A DNA stretch of 64,000 nt from Lineus longissimus (GCF_910592395.1 NC_088326.1:2423001-2487000), one strand, 5' to 3'. Counted from the stretch's first letter, positions 48,301 to 55,655 are shown. A program made the numbers and translations. Notes: a model not told the origin generated them from the sequence alone.

Positions 48301-51300
48301 TTTAGATAGAAATTATATCGACACGTTTTTGTTGAGGTTTTGTTGACGTTTTTGTTGATGGGAAGCCGCTGTGGACAAGTGGCTGAGACTCTTGGCTAGT
48401 GGTCAGGAGGTCCTGGGTTCGAACCCACAGCATGGATTGTCGGCATGTCAATAGGGGGTCCCCATTGATGTGATTGTAAAGATAAAGATCAGTCATTTGA
48501 ATAGAAATGAGGAATTTATTGACGTAGGGGTCCCCATTGATGTGATTGTAAAGATAAAGATCAGTCATTTGAATAGAAATGAGGAATTTATTGACGTAGG
48601 GGTCCCCATTGATGTGATTGTAAAAGATAAAGATCAGTCATTTGAATAGAAATGATATCGACACGTTTTTGTTGAGGTTTTGTTGACGTTTTTGTTGATG
48701 GGAAGCCGCTGTGGACAAGTGGCTGAGACTCTTGCCTAGTGGTCAGGAGGTCACTGCGACAGCGGATATAGTCCCCCTGGAGTCATAGTCCGGTAGCATT
48801 GTATTTGACCAATTAAGCAGCATGATCTATTGTACCGCTAACCCTAACCAAAACATTTAGCAATGCGGGCTATTGTTACACGGACTATCAGCCCTAGGAC
48901 TACTATCCCTTGCACACCGGGTTCGAACCCACAGCATGGATTGTAGGCATGTCACTTTGTCTAACTTTCCTTACTTCACCAAGGTGTATAAATGGATACC
49001 GGTCAGGAATGCTTGTGTTAGCACTGATTGAGCAGTTCATCTGATATCTACTGAAAGGTTTCAGAATAGACAAGGGTTAAAGGGTAACTCGTGTCAAATT
49101 TCACCATATAATGTTTCAGCTGTTTTTGACAAATGACTACGTCACTTTCTCATAAATCGGTAAGGTTTTCAAATCGAAATGCACATTTTCTAGAAATTGA
49201 TGGTTTAATCCCGCCCGGACGGCTCGCTTCACGGCCGTTGAAATTGCGCTACGCCGACGATGTTTTCGTTGATGACGTCACAACATGAACATCTTCGCGG
49301 TCGCGGTGGTTTACATTCAGCGATTTTATAATGAATCTAATCAAAAATGGAAAATTTGAGCTTTACATTTGTGATCAACAGTTAAAAACGGACATATGTG
49401 ACCCGCTCTACCAAAACTAGGCGCTTGTCGCATCTGAACTTGACAGGTTGATACGGACTTGTTGTTCATTTCCCTATTGTAGACCTTTTGTGAAATGTGA
49501 CCAAATCAGTTTGTAATAGATTTCACAAAAGGTCTACAATAGGGAAATGAACAACAAGTCTGTATCAACCTGTCGAGTTGAGATGCGACAAGCGCCTAGT
49601 TTTGGTAGAGCGGGTCACATATTTCCGCAAAGTTGTAAATCACATCATAGTATCACTTTAAAGTGTAAAGGTGGATGACACCTCCACTGCAGTCAATATC
49701 AGATCATAAACCCCAACTTTGAACTTTTATTTATATTTCTGATCAAACATTGGAGTGGGTATAAGAACTGTGCCTTGAATTTTAGAAATTTGTGACTCGC
49801 TCTACCAAAACTAGGCGCTTGTCGCATCTGAACTCGACAGGTTGATACGGACTTGTTGTTCATTTCCCTATTGTAGACCTTTTGTGAAATCTATTACAAA
49901 CTGATTTGGTCACATTTCACAAAAGGTCTACAATAGGGAAATGAACAACAAGTCCGTATCAACCTGTCAAGTTCAGATGCGACAAGCGCCTAGTTTTGGT
50001 AGAGCGGGTCACATTTGTACATCTAGATTTCAAACCGACTTGCACAATAACAACTTGGACCATATTGGTCCATGGCGATTTTAGGGCACTTTGGTATAGG
50101 ATTACAAATAAAACCAATTGATTTCAGTACAAAGACACCATGGGAATGATTCATTGCCTTATGAAAGATATGGGTCATGTTTCCTGAGTTGGAACAAGGA
50201 CACTCTCAGTGCAGAAGCGTGATAATTTCAAGAGGTTCAATTGTGTAATTGAAATCATGAACTGTAAACCACTTAATGTTTTTGCCTGTTTATTTTTCCA
50301 ATTCTTGAAAATTTCTCCTAAAAAATATTTTTTGCCAAAAAAATTTTCTTTCACCAAAAGATAAGTTTCTCCAAAAATGAAGGTTTTGCCAAAAAATAAA
50401 AGTTTCGCAAAAAAAAATTTTCTCAAAAAAAAAAAAATTCTCAAAAAATGAAAATTTCACAATTTTTCTTCACTGATTACGAATCGAGGTTATTTCGAAA
50501 TCCATGTATTGTCTTTTACTTAAGTCAAGTTTCAACCGTTTATCTTTTCAGGAACTGTCCAAGATAACTATGCCAGTAATATTCAACGAACCCCTAAGTT
50601 TCCTCCAGCGCATAACGGAGTACCTCGAATACGCGACACTTATCAAAAAAGCGTGTGACTGTGATGACCCCGTCGAGAGATTTCAGGTAAGTACAGCTGG
50701 TCAGCTCCCTTTGTTGTCATGGCACACAAAACAGGCCTAAAATTGCTGCGGTATTTTAAGTATAGGAGGTGCGCGAATTTCACTATGCCAGTGGCGCTTC
50801 ATCGGTCGGTGAATAGAAACGCCAAGATCACGCGTCATAATCGCGCAAATTCCGCCGTACATATTTCATAGGTGCCTCAGGTTAATACTTGAGCAGTATA
50901 CACATTATGAATTATTCACTCATCACAATCTGAGCCAATGTCAACATTGGCGGATTTCGGCAGACGTGCGGTAATTCATTGGTAAATATTGAGCACGAGG
51001 TGGTGGAAGTCACTGGCGACCTTACGTTGGAGTTTTGACAATTTATGCGAGCCCTGGTATCACAACAACCATTCTCCACACAGATTTAACATTAGTATTT
51101 TCTCTCTGCCACTGTTGGCTGCCATTCTGCGACATCAGCGGTAGCGCAGTGGAAGAGAGTCGGCCTCATGATCAGGAGGTCGTGGGTTCGACTCTTGGCC
51201 GAGTCACTCCTTGGTTCCTCGACTGGTCAAGTTCAAGTGAGCGCCTTCTGGTTGCTCCTTGAAACCCCTGATTGATTTCTGTGGAGACCGGGGTAATAAT

Positions 51301-54228
51301 TTGATATCCCACAGCGCTTTAACAGTTCCGTTACTGAGGAGCGCTATATAAATGCGTGACATTATTATATCATTATTGTATCTAACACTTGTCAATAGAT
51401 GTCACTACTGGTCCTCAACCTCTCCTTGTCTCTTTCAGTACGTGTGCGCTTTCGCCATCTCAGCAAGCGCGTCAAATTGGGATCGACTAGGAAAACCATT
51501 CAATCCGTTATTAGGCGAAACATATGAACTAACTCGCGAGGATTTAGGTTTTAAAATCGTGTGCGAACAAGTTTCCCATCATCCTCCAGTGAGTGCATTC
51601 CACGTTGAATCGCCAGAGTTTATATTCCACGGAGCGATTCACCCGAAGTTAAAATTCTGGGGGAAGTCGTTGGAGGTGCAACCAAAGGGGACCGTGACGT
51701 TAGAATTACTCAGGTGTGTATAGATACAGTCCAAGTCACAATTAACATCCCTGGCGTGCTACTCGGTGCGTAGGTGAAGTGAAGCAGGAAGGATGTCAAT
51801 TGTGACTTGAAATGAGGATATTGTCAGCTGTGCATTAGAGGCAGTATTCATCTGGCCTATCACCCCAACAATCTTTATTGGCACCGAGCTTGATGATAGC
51901 ATTACATAGATTTACAACTCCGCAAAACCTGACTCATGTCGCTCCGAACTTGGTAGGCCGAGATGGACTGGTTGTTCGTTTCACTGTTGTTGACCTTTGG
52001 AGAAATCTGAGTAAATTAATTTCTTCCATTTTCTCCACGTTATGTATCTAAGTCGTATTCTACTCCTTGCTTCAGACATGGGGAGGTCTATACGTGGCAC
52101 AACATCAATTGCTCAGTTCACAACATTATCGTAGGAAAACTCTGGGTCGAACACGTGAGTACAGATCGATAAAATAGAGCAGAACCTCTCTATTAAGGAT
52201 ACCCTCAAGTGTTGTCCCTAATAGAGAGGTCAAATTGAAGGGAAACTACCAATTTGGGACCAAAACTAAGTTAAAAATCGAGCCAATAGTTTTTGCTAAG
52301 GATCCCGAATGAATACAAATGACGGCACGTGTCTTTGCAATAAAATGTTATCTCGATTACTTTTCAGTCAGGTGGAATGGAAATAATCAACCACACCACC
52401 AAAACAAAAGCCGTCATCAACTTCAAACCCAGCGGTTGGTTCGGACGGGATCTGCACAAAGTCGAGGGGTACATTTATGACAAAAAGTGAGTAAAACTGA
52501 TATGGGGCAAACACCTCTAGGTTCACACTCAATCTGTTCGATAAGTTAAGAGAATAAAACCTGAAGACAAGGCGTAAGAGCTGGTAAAAGAAACTGAATC
52601 GCAAAAGTTTTTTTTGTTTTTGCCTTCTTTTTGTATTCTATGGTGCTGACTGGTCCACATTTAAACGAAATAAGTGTTTTTTTTCCAGTAAAACAAAGAT
52701 AAAAGCTCTATACGGGAAATGGGTGGATGGAATATTTGCTGTCAACACAGATGTCTGGGAGAACTTTTGTAAAAACTTTCCACCTAAAACCCAGACTGAA
52801 GCTCAGGTAAGTCGTACTGTGTGTTGCATTTTAAAAGGGTACATGTACGCCGTTCGTATTTAATCCTGGGTCATGAAAATCAAAATGCTGTTGTACACAA
52901 TGCAAGGGGGTTAACACATTGTCAGGCCTGTGTACACTTTGTGAGGGCCATGGTAATTTCAATTCAAGGAAAAATCATGCTATTTGCAGAACGGTGACGA
53001 ATTCAAGGACTGTGAGCAGAAAATGTCTAACGTGTCATTAGAAGATGGTGCTGTACCGACGCGGGGCTCGGCCTGTGACCTGAATCTTCCTACTCAACAG
53101 CTTCTGTGGCAGGCGGACGAGCGACCTGCACACTCACCTCAAGTAAGTGATCTTGAGGCGTCGTCTGCTTCCATGTCAACAAAGTTTTGAAGAAGCATTG
53201 TTAAAACCGTCAATTTCAACAAATATTCTTCAAATTTTTTCTACCTACCCTTTTGATTTTGAAAAAAATTGAGTTGTTGACGTCAGCGTCTGCTCACATT
53301 GGGTTCGTCTGCTTAGTTTCCACCTTCTGTTTCAGTACTACAGCTTCACAATGTTTGCCATGATGTTGAACGAGATGTCCGACTCCCTTCAGGGGAAACT
53401 CCCTCCAACCGACTGCCGGTGCAGACCAGATATACGACAGCTAGAAGACGGCAATATAGGTACGTTGGTCAGCCCGCTCCAGGCTGGTGTGACGTAGGCT
53501 CAGTGACTCCAACTGGGGGCATCAGAAAGAGAAACTGTGAATCAGCGAATTTTTGGGCCTTCAAAAGTTTCTGAAAAATAAAAAATTTGGATTTCTATTT
53601 TGGAGGAGTACAAAGTTTCTTCCATTTTTCAAAATCAGATGATATTTTTTTGCAATTTTTACATTTGGCGAATCTAAGCTACTCACGAAATCCATAAAAA
53701 TATGACACCCGTCAAAACTTGGCAGTTTGCAATATCATCAGAGGTCTTGAACTTTTGACCTTTCATTCTCGAAGTAGACCCCTCCTCAACCACTACGCCG
53801 TCGGGATCAGTGAATATGACATCAGGGTCACTGTTTACTTCCAGATCTGGCTGCTGAAGAGAAAGTACGATTAGAAGAAAAACAGCGAACGGCGAGAAAA
53901 GAGCGTAAGAAACGGAAGGAAGAGTGGAGACCAAGGTAAGGAACGGTGCGATTGTCAATTTGCCGCGATCATTCGTTGTCCATTCCTTCCGTTTTGTCAA
54001 CATCATTTTGTGCAACCAGATTCAAACTTTTGAAGCCGACAATGCCAGATGTTGTATGAATGCGAATTTGTGGCCTGGCCTAAATGCTGAATCGTTCATT
54101 AGATTCTTATCTCCTCTCATTCCAGATGGTTTGTATACACTAACAACCCAGCCACCGGCAAAGAAGACTGGCTATTCACGGGCGACTACTGGGCACGAGA
54201 CTGGGCTCGTTCCCCCGACATATTTTGA
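18315..54228 (+). CDS. OSBPL1A: ORP1-like oxysterol-binding protein-related protein (24 coding exons)
   Basis: Coding exons: 18315-18438, 19451-19536, 19765-19839, 20297-20408, 21001-21086, 22171-22315, 22673-22785, 22962-23201, 23527-23652, 24068-24173, 35281-35384, 35835-36012, 37685-37795, 38083-38221, 46030-46105, 50552-50686, 51439-51713, 52076-52154, 52368-52486, 52689-52806, 52990-53142, 53336-53459, 53845-53935, 54126-54228. All junctions are GT-AG and every phase agrees, giving 3018 nt and 1005 residues (human long ORP1 is 950). Domain order: ankyrin repeats about 40-235, PH about 240-345, coiled region 370-475, FFAT motif EFYDCDD 491-497, lipid-transfer domain from about 590, with EQVSHHPP at 695-702. 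Human ORP1L sits on late endosomes (ankyrin repeats bind Rab7), contacts ER VAP proteins through FFAT and moves sterol/PI4P. The first coding exon follows an acceptor 11 nt upstream of the ATG, so a 5' UTR exon exists upstream. Exons 13-14 are the least certain. Confidence 0.95.
18439..19450 (+). other. ORP1 intron 1
   Basis: No repeat family or gene recognised. Confidence 0.6.
20488..20822. repeat. Dispersed element, family D (uninterrupted copy)
   Basis: About 330 bp with short inverted ends near CTTTAAAG. It is repeated in reverse orientation at 49082-49672, where a 223-bp family A element interrupts it. Lies in ORP1 intron 4. Confidence 0.85.
21180..21600 (-). mobile_element. tRNA-derived SINE with GAA-rich tail
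   Basis: Reading the minus strand, 21597 to about 21528 has a pol III A box (TGGCCTAGTGG) and B box (GGTTCGATCCC), then about 350 bp of body ending in a GAAGAAGAAG tail. Body copies recur at 35560-35760 and 36905-37143. The acceptor stem does not pair, so it is not a functional tRNA gene. Confidence 0.8.
21660..22080 (-). mobile_element. Non-LTR retrotransposon fragment (C-terminal RT region)
   Basis: The minus-strand frame contains SRLDYCNSLLYGI, KLQRVQYVAARII and PLLRELHWLPVEQRV, the region downstream of the palm in Jockey/CR1-type reverse transcriptases. Only the 3' end of the element is present, inserted in ORP1 intron 5. Confidence 0.88.
22371..22498. repeat. Intronic hairpin with 38-bp arms
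   Basis: Arms about 22371-22410 and 22461-22498 are reverse complements around a loop of about 50 nt, starting 55 nt after the exon 6 donor. Confidence 0.92.
22962..23652 (+). other. PH-domain exons of the ORP1-like gene
   Basis: Exon 8 (22962-23201) and exon 9 (23527-23652) encode a pleckstrin homology domain. Exon 8 has the first-strand motif GWKGMWVVLERGVLSYF and exon 9 supplies the C-terminal helix with the conserved Trp (KWLNALNEH). The intron between them carries a fragment of a dispersed inverted-repeat element (about 23229-23320). Confidence 0.88.
23229..23320. repeat. Partial family B element in ORP1 intron 8
   Basis: Starts TGTGACCAGCCACAGC, like the family B termini, then diverges. 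Confidence 0.65.
23969..24013. repeat. Palindromic 12-bp tandem repeat next to ORP1 exon 10
   Basis: TTATAACATATG repeats about 3.5 times. Both halves (TTATAA and CATATG) are self-complementary, so the run can fold in many registers. It lies 55 nt before the exon 10 acceptor. Confidence 0.9.
24223..24445. repeat. Family A foldback element, copy 1 (223 bp)
   Basis: Near-perfect palindrome beginning TGTGACTCGCTCTACC and ending with the inverse GGTAGAGCGAGTCACA. Four copies of the same 223-bp length are in the window, all in ORP1 introns. Confidence 0.95.
24446..29049 (+). other. ORP1 intron 10, left part
   Basis: About 4.6 kb with no coding exon or repeat family recognised, apart from a short TATATA run at 24592 and CTTTAAC repeats at 25500-25640. 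Confidence 0.5.
29050..29990. repeat. 29-bp minisatellite with 174-bp higher-order repeat
   Basis: About 32 units of 29 bp built on GGACATTGACTCTATTCA. A variant unit starting CAATGACTCT recurs at 29401, 29575 and 29749, exactly 174 bp (six units) apart. There are no unique spacers, so it is not a CRISPR array. Confidence 0.97.
30490..32728. mobile_element. Composite array: three inverted-repeat elements alternating with two spacers
   Basis: Elements at 30490-30851, 31423-31790 and 32362-32728 have inverted ends TGCAAGTATCAATTCG...CGAATTGATACTTGCA and flank two 571-bp spacers at 30852-31422 and 31791-32361. The outer flanks are TTA on the left and TAA on the right in otherwise unique DNA, so the whole array looks like one insertion at a TTAA-like site. 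A similar minus-strand frame in each element reflects recent copying, not a gene. Confidence 0.9.
32729..33344 (+). other. ORP1 intron 10, unremarkable stretch
   Basis: No structure recognised. Confidence 0.5.
33345..33590. repeat. Three imperfect tandem units of about 75 bp
   Basis: Units contain TATCACCACCAGACTGTTTG and GTGGAAGTC(C)TGTGGTCTGTCA variants. Confidence 0.8.
33591..35040 (+). other. ORP1 intron 10, right part
   Basis: No exon or repeat family recognised. Confidence 0.5.
35041..35280 (+). pseudogene. Two fossil copies of the ORP1 exon 11 acceptor and front half
   Basis: Sequence matching the exon 11 start recurs at 35081 and 35180, ahead of the real exon at 35281 (offsets 99 and 101). 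The 35180 copy keeps a CAG acceptor and reads LYHLQQELVQIVESSKEMCSSL before a stop. It lacks the rest of the exon and the native donor. The 35081 copy is more decayed and has an in-frame stop. Confidence 0.9.
35560..35760 (+). mobile_element. SINE body fragment (same family as 21180-21600)
   Basis: Matches the SINE body from GGCCAATAAA to CTTGGAGGAGG...ACGCTGAAGAAGAA. The head is missing. ORP1 intron 11. Confidence 0.75.
35988..36008 (+). other. FFAT motif codons (VAP-binding) in ORP1-like exon 12
   Basis: Encodes EFYDCDD preceded by an acidic tract (DTDDD). The FFAT consensus is E-F-F-D-A-x-E with acidic flanks. Human ORP1L carries DEFYDALSD at the equivalent position, just after the conserved LATEHHELEQS stretch also present here. 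This predicts ER tethering through VAP. Confidence 0.85.
36905..37143 (-). mobile_element. SINE body fragment (same family as 21180-21600)
   Basis: Inverted copy containing CCTCCTCCAAGGCGG, TAGACACCAG and AAGGAACCTCGGTTT as in 21240-21440. ORP1 intron 12. Confidence 0.78.
37322..37502. repeat. Inverted-repeat element, family C
   Basis: Complete copy with ends CAGTAGAACCTCTCTATA and GGGAGGTTCCACTGTA. ORP1 intron 12. Confidence 0.85.
37866..38018. repeat. Inverted-repeat element, family C
   Basis: Reverse-orientation copy with GACACCTCTCTATCAAGGAC and ending GAGAGCTTCTACTGTATA. It lies in the short ORP1 intron 13, ending 64 nt before exon 14. Confidence 0.83.
38222..39327 (+). other. ORP1 intron 14, left part
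   Basis: No exon or repeat family recognised. Confidence 0.5.
39328..39600. repeat. Tandem pair of family C elements
   Basis: A full copy at 39328-39512 runs directly into the start of a second, truncated copy that repeats the same first 60 or so bases (GTAGAACCTCTCTATTAAGG). Confidence 0.9.
39601..40410 (+). other. ORP1 intron 14, unremarkable stretch
   Basis: No structure recognised. Confidence 0.5.
40412..41262. mobile_element. Inverted-repeat element interrupted by a TAA-tailed insert
   Basis: Ends are a degenerate inverted pair around TTCACACTGG / CCAGTGTGACC. The body is rich in GAATTGAA and CGAATT words. A distinct insert at about 40565-40935 begins with a (TTA)n run (a TAA tail on the minus strand), so it looks like a retroposon 3' end nested in the older element. 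The insert's family is not recognised. Confidence 0.65.
41375..41465. repeat. Partial family C element
   Basis: Half copy: TTAGCAGACACTTCTGTTAG and GTTTGGGTCCCAAATTGG. Confidence 0.65.
41466..42989 (+). other. ORP1 intron 14, middle part
   Basis: No exon recognised. Several AGGTCA-type half-sites cluster at 41491-41580, including TCAAGGTCA at 41507-41515. Confidence 0.45.
42991..43085. repeat. 25-bp tandem repeat, four units
   Basis: GTTAACAGGTAAACCGGTAA starts at 42991, 43016, 43041 and 43066, exactly 25 bp apart. Confidence 0.95.
43485..43560. repeat. Partial family C element
   Basis: Contains AGAGAAGGTGTCCAGTTAAG and AGAGAGGTGGCC words, as in the 3' half of family C. Confidence 0.55.
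43868..44995. repeat. 103-bp tandem repeat split by a LINE tail
   Basis: Units begin AGATGCTACACAATCGT at 44500, 44603, 44706, 44809 and 44912, exactly 103 bp apart. A divergent unit lies at 43868-43992. The intervening 43997-44498 is a LINE 3' end. Confidence 0.93.
43997..44498 (-). mobile_element. Non-LTR retrotransposon 3' fragment
   Basis: The minus-strand frame at 44323-44009 contains FKCLNGEAPGYL, FVAAAPKLWNQLPQKLR and LQTFKSILKAYLF, typical of the C-terminus of Jockey/CR1-type retrotransposons. It ends with GAGCGCTTTATAAATG, a tail word shared with the SINE at 51131. Different element from the fragment at 21660. Confidence 0.87.
44996..46029 (+). other. ORP1 intron 14, right part
   Basis: No exon or repeat family recognised before the exon 15 acceptor. 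Confidence 0.5.
46106..47237 (+). other. ORP1 intron 15, left part
   Basis: No structure recognised. Confidence 0.5.
47238..47534. repeat. Family C element interrupted by a Harbinger-like MITE
   Basis: A reverse-orientation family C copy (CACCTCTCTTAGCAGACACC ... AATAGAGAGGTTCTACTGT) is split by a 112-bp element at 47370-47481. Confidence 0.88.
47370..47481. mobile_element. Harbinger-like MITE, 112 bp, TAA target duplication
   Basis: Inverted ends GGGAGCATCCATTAAGTACG and CATACTTAATGGACGCTCCC are flanked by TAA on both sides (47367-47369 and 47482-47484). A 3-bp TWA duplication is typical of PIF/Harbinger elements. Confidence 0.82.
47922..48144. repeat. Family A foldback element, copy 2 (223 bp)
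   Basis: TGTGATTCGCTCTACC to GGTAGAGCGGGTCACA. Near-perfect palindrome. ORP1 intron 15. Confidence 0.95.
48150..48960. repeat. 340-bp tandem duplication with 72-bp subrepeats and SINE heads
   Basis: ACACGTTTTTGTTGAGG recurs at 48321 and 48661 (340 bp apart). TCCCCATTGATGTGATTG recurs at 48191, 48263, 48459, 48531 and 48603 (72-bp steps within groups). Each large copy ends in a tRNA-like SINE head (TGGACAAGTGG A-box-like, GGTTCGAACCC B box). The second head is split by another element at 48753-48918. Confidence 0.88.
48753..48918. mobile_element. Short inverted-repeat element nested in a SINE head
   Basis: Absent from the paired copy, where AGGAGGTCCTGGGTTCGA is continuous. Imperfect inverted arms lie at 48764-48792 and 48881-48908 (GGATATAGTC / GACTACTATCC). 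No clear target duplication. Confidence 0.75.
49082..49672. repeat. Dispersed element, family D (interrupted copy)
   Basis: Reverse-complement counterpart of 20488-20822, split near its right end by the family A element at 49397-49619. Confidence 0.88.
49397..49619. mobile_element. Family A foldback element, copy 3 (223 bp, insertion site resolved)
   Basis: Flanked by TA on both sides (49395-49396 and 49620-49621). The empty counterpart in family D at 20520-20535 has a single TA, so the target duplication here is TA. Confidence 0.93.
49791..50013. repeat. Family A foldback element, copy 4 (223 bp)
   Basis: TGTGACTCGCTCTACC to GGTAGAGCGGGTCACA. Near-perfect palindrome 171 bp from copy 3. ORP1 intron 15. 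Confidence 0.95.
50014..50551 (+). other. ORP1 intron 15, right end
   Basis: Low-complexity stretch at 50320-50460 rich in CAAAAAAT and TTTCTCC words. Otherwise unremarkable. Confidence 0.55.
51131..51392 (+). mobile_element. tRNA-derived SINE in ORP1 intron 16
   Basis: Head has an exact A box (TAGCGCAGTGG), a near B box (GGTTCGACTC) and CTCATGA at the anticodon position, suggesting a tRNA-Met-like ancestor. The tail has GAGCGCTATATAAATG followed by ATTATTAT runs. The stems are too degraded for a working tRNA. Confidence 0.85.
51732..51809. repeat. Short hairpin element just after ORP1 exon 17
   Basis: Arms CAAGTCACAATTAACATCC and GGATGTCAATTGTGACTTG are near-exact inverses, 18 nt after the exon 17 donor. 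A half copy lies at about 56600-56640. Confidence 0.88.
51930..52025. repeat. Degenerate family B fragment
   Basis: Contains GTCGCTCCGAACTTGG and GATGGACTGGTTGTTCG, resembling the family A/B interior. ORP1 intron 17. Confidence 0.5.
52176..52270. repeat. Partial family C element
   Basis: AGAACCTCTCTATTAAGGAT and AATTTGGGACCAAAACTA match the family C left half. ORP1 intron 18. Confidence 0.75.
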
Positions 54229-54713
54229 TGCAGTCTCTCTAGCGTTATTTTGTCATAATTTATTACTCAAAGAGGGCGCTGTGACTAGTCTGCGATTGGA
54301 TAATACTCAGGGGAACCTGGAGGAAGAAACCAAGGGAAATTACATCGTCAAGAACAGAAAATCTTTTTTGAGCTATTACAAATGGGCCGATTATGATTAC
54401 GATTGAGTATGGCTCATGCTATCCCTGTTTCAAACCTTCTTCACCCTCTGGAGGAGTCTGTGTGAACTAAATATTACACTATTCTGATGCTGTTATTCTA
54501 AATGGTGGATTTCTTTGGGTTGTGACGAGAATAGAGTGATGTTGTTCCGTAAACTGACATCAAATCCGAAGTCAGATCGAGCACATCTGGGGTTGCTTTG
54601 GTCGTTGGATTCGAAATTGGATGCAGTCGTGACACGGTAGAGAATTATCAGAACTGTCTGTGTACATGTATATAGGTCAAGGTCAAGGTGTTGTGATAAG
54701 TAGAGAGGATATT

Positions 54714-54903
54714 TGTGACCCGTCACAGCAAAACCAGGCGCTTGTCGCACAGAAGATGAGCCTAAATGACACCAGGAGATAATGGAAGGAATTGACGTGC
54801 TCATATTTCGCAAAAGACAAACAATAGAGAAATGAACAGACAGTCCGTCTCAACCAGCCAAGCTCAGAGTGACATGCGCCTGGTTTTGCTGTGATGGGTC
54901 ACA
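54714..54903. repeat. Inverted-repeat element, family B (190 bp)
   Basis: TGTGACCCGTCACAGC to GCTGTGATGGGTCACA. Full counterpart of the 1413-1601 copy, here inside the probable ORP1 3' UTR. Confidence 0.9.
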
Positions 54904-55628
54904 TTTAAAAAGATATCAATATCAAGGCAATGCAACTGTCTGTAAAATACAGAGGATATCGAATGGATGTGCATACCCTTTCTCTGGGAGACCCCCCCCA
55001 GATGTTTTCCCGCCATTTCTCATATACAGGCGAAGGTCTCCAACCGTGGATCAATGATTGGGATTAATCACCAACATTCCATCCATGGACCTCCGTGGAC
55101 GAATCTACCATGGGCCATTTCAGATCTATGAATGGAGACATTTGCCTGTTCATAAGTGTGGGTCCTCCACTTTTTCACTGGATAAACATCATATTTCAAG
55201 TGATGCCACCATGTGGCAGACCACTGACCGACGGACCTGTATTTTGCCTTGCAAACGATTGTTGCATGTTTGCATAAGACAGCTAGATGGGTGAATGATT
55301 CCCTGTGATAATTGGATGGTATAATTGTTGACCAGTGTTAAGTATGCAAGATTTGTAAACATTTATTTAATATTCATTGCAAGTGTAGATTATCTTACTT
55401 GTTTATTGTGCTAGCGTGACTATCATCGAGAGTTTCTGTGGTAGTTTTGACCTGCGCACCACTTATTCCTCTTCAACCTTGGTTGTGATCTCAACAAGAA
55501 TAACGGAGGTGCATGTAACTCTTTCATTCTTCTTTATATGAGCCAGCATTAGCAACCAGTAATGATCATGGAAGTAAAGAGTGTCTCGTAAGCCAAATCA
55601 GGCTTTCATTCCGGGTGACACTATAAGA

Positions 55629-55634
55629 AATAAA
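55629..55634 (+). terminator. Probable polyadenylation signal of the ORP1-like gene
   Basis: AATAAA about 1.4 kb after the stop at 54228. A foldback element begins only about 22 nt further on, so the expected cleavage site falls at or in the element's left flank. A second AATAAA lies at 56173-56178 beyond the element. Confidence 0.45.
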
Positions 55635-55655
55635 CTTAACACTACATATAATGTG

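Larger units (their letters stand above)
50552..54228 (+). other. Lipid-transfer (ORD) exons of the ORP1-like gene
   Basis: Exons 16-24 encode the core of the OSBP-related domain. It starts ELSKITMPVIFNEPLSFLQR, contains NPLLGETYE and the family fingerprint EQVSHHPP (51565-51588), whose two histidines contact PI4P phosphate in known structures, and ends with the aromatic C-terminal segment WLFTGDYWARDW. The domain start continues back into exon 15 (46030-46105, SRNDFSVWSILRQCIG). No key residue looks lost. Confidence 0.93.
54229..55655 (+). other. Probable 3' UTR of the ORP1-like gene
   Basis: From the stop codon to just past AATAAA at 55629. Contains a complete family B element at 54714-54903. 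No other frame looks coding. Confidence 0.5.

Noticed and set aside
48838-48848. Telomere-like CTAACCCTAACC
   Set aside because: Fewer than two TTAGGG-type units inside a short insert; chance match.
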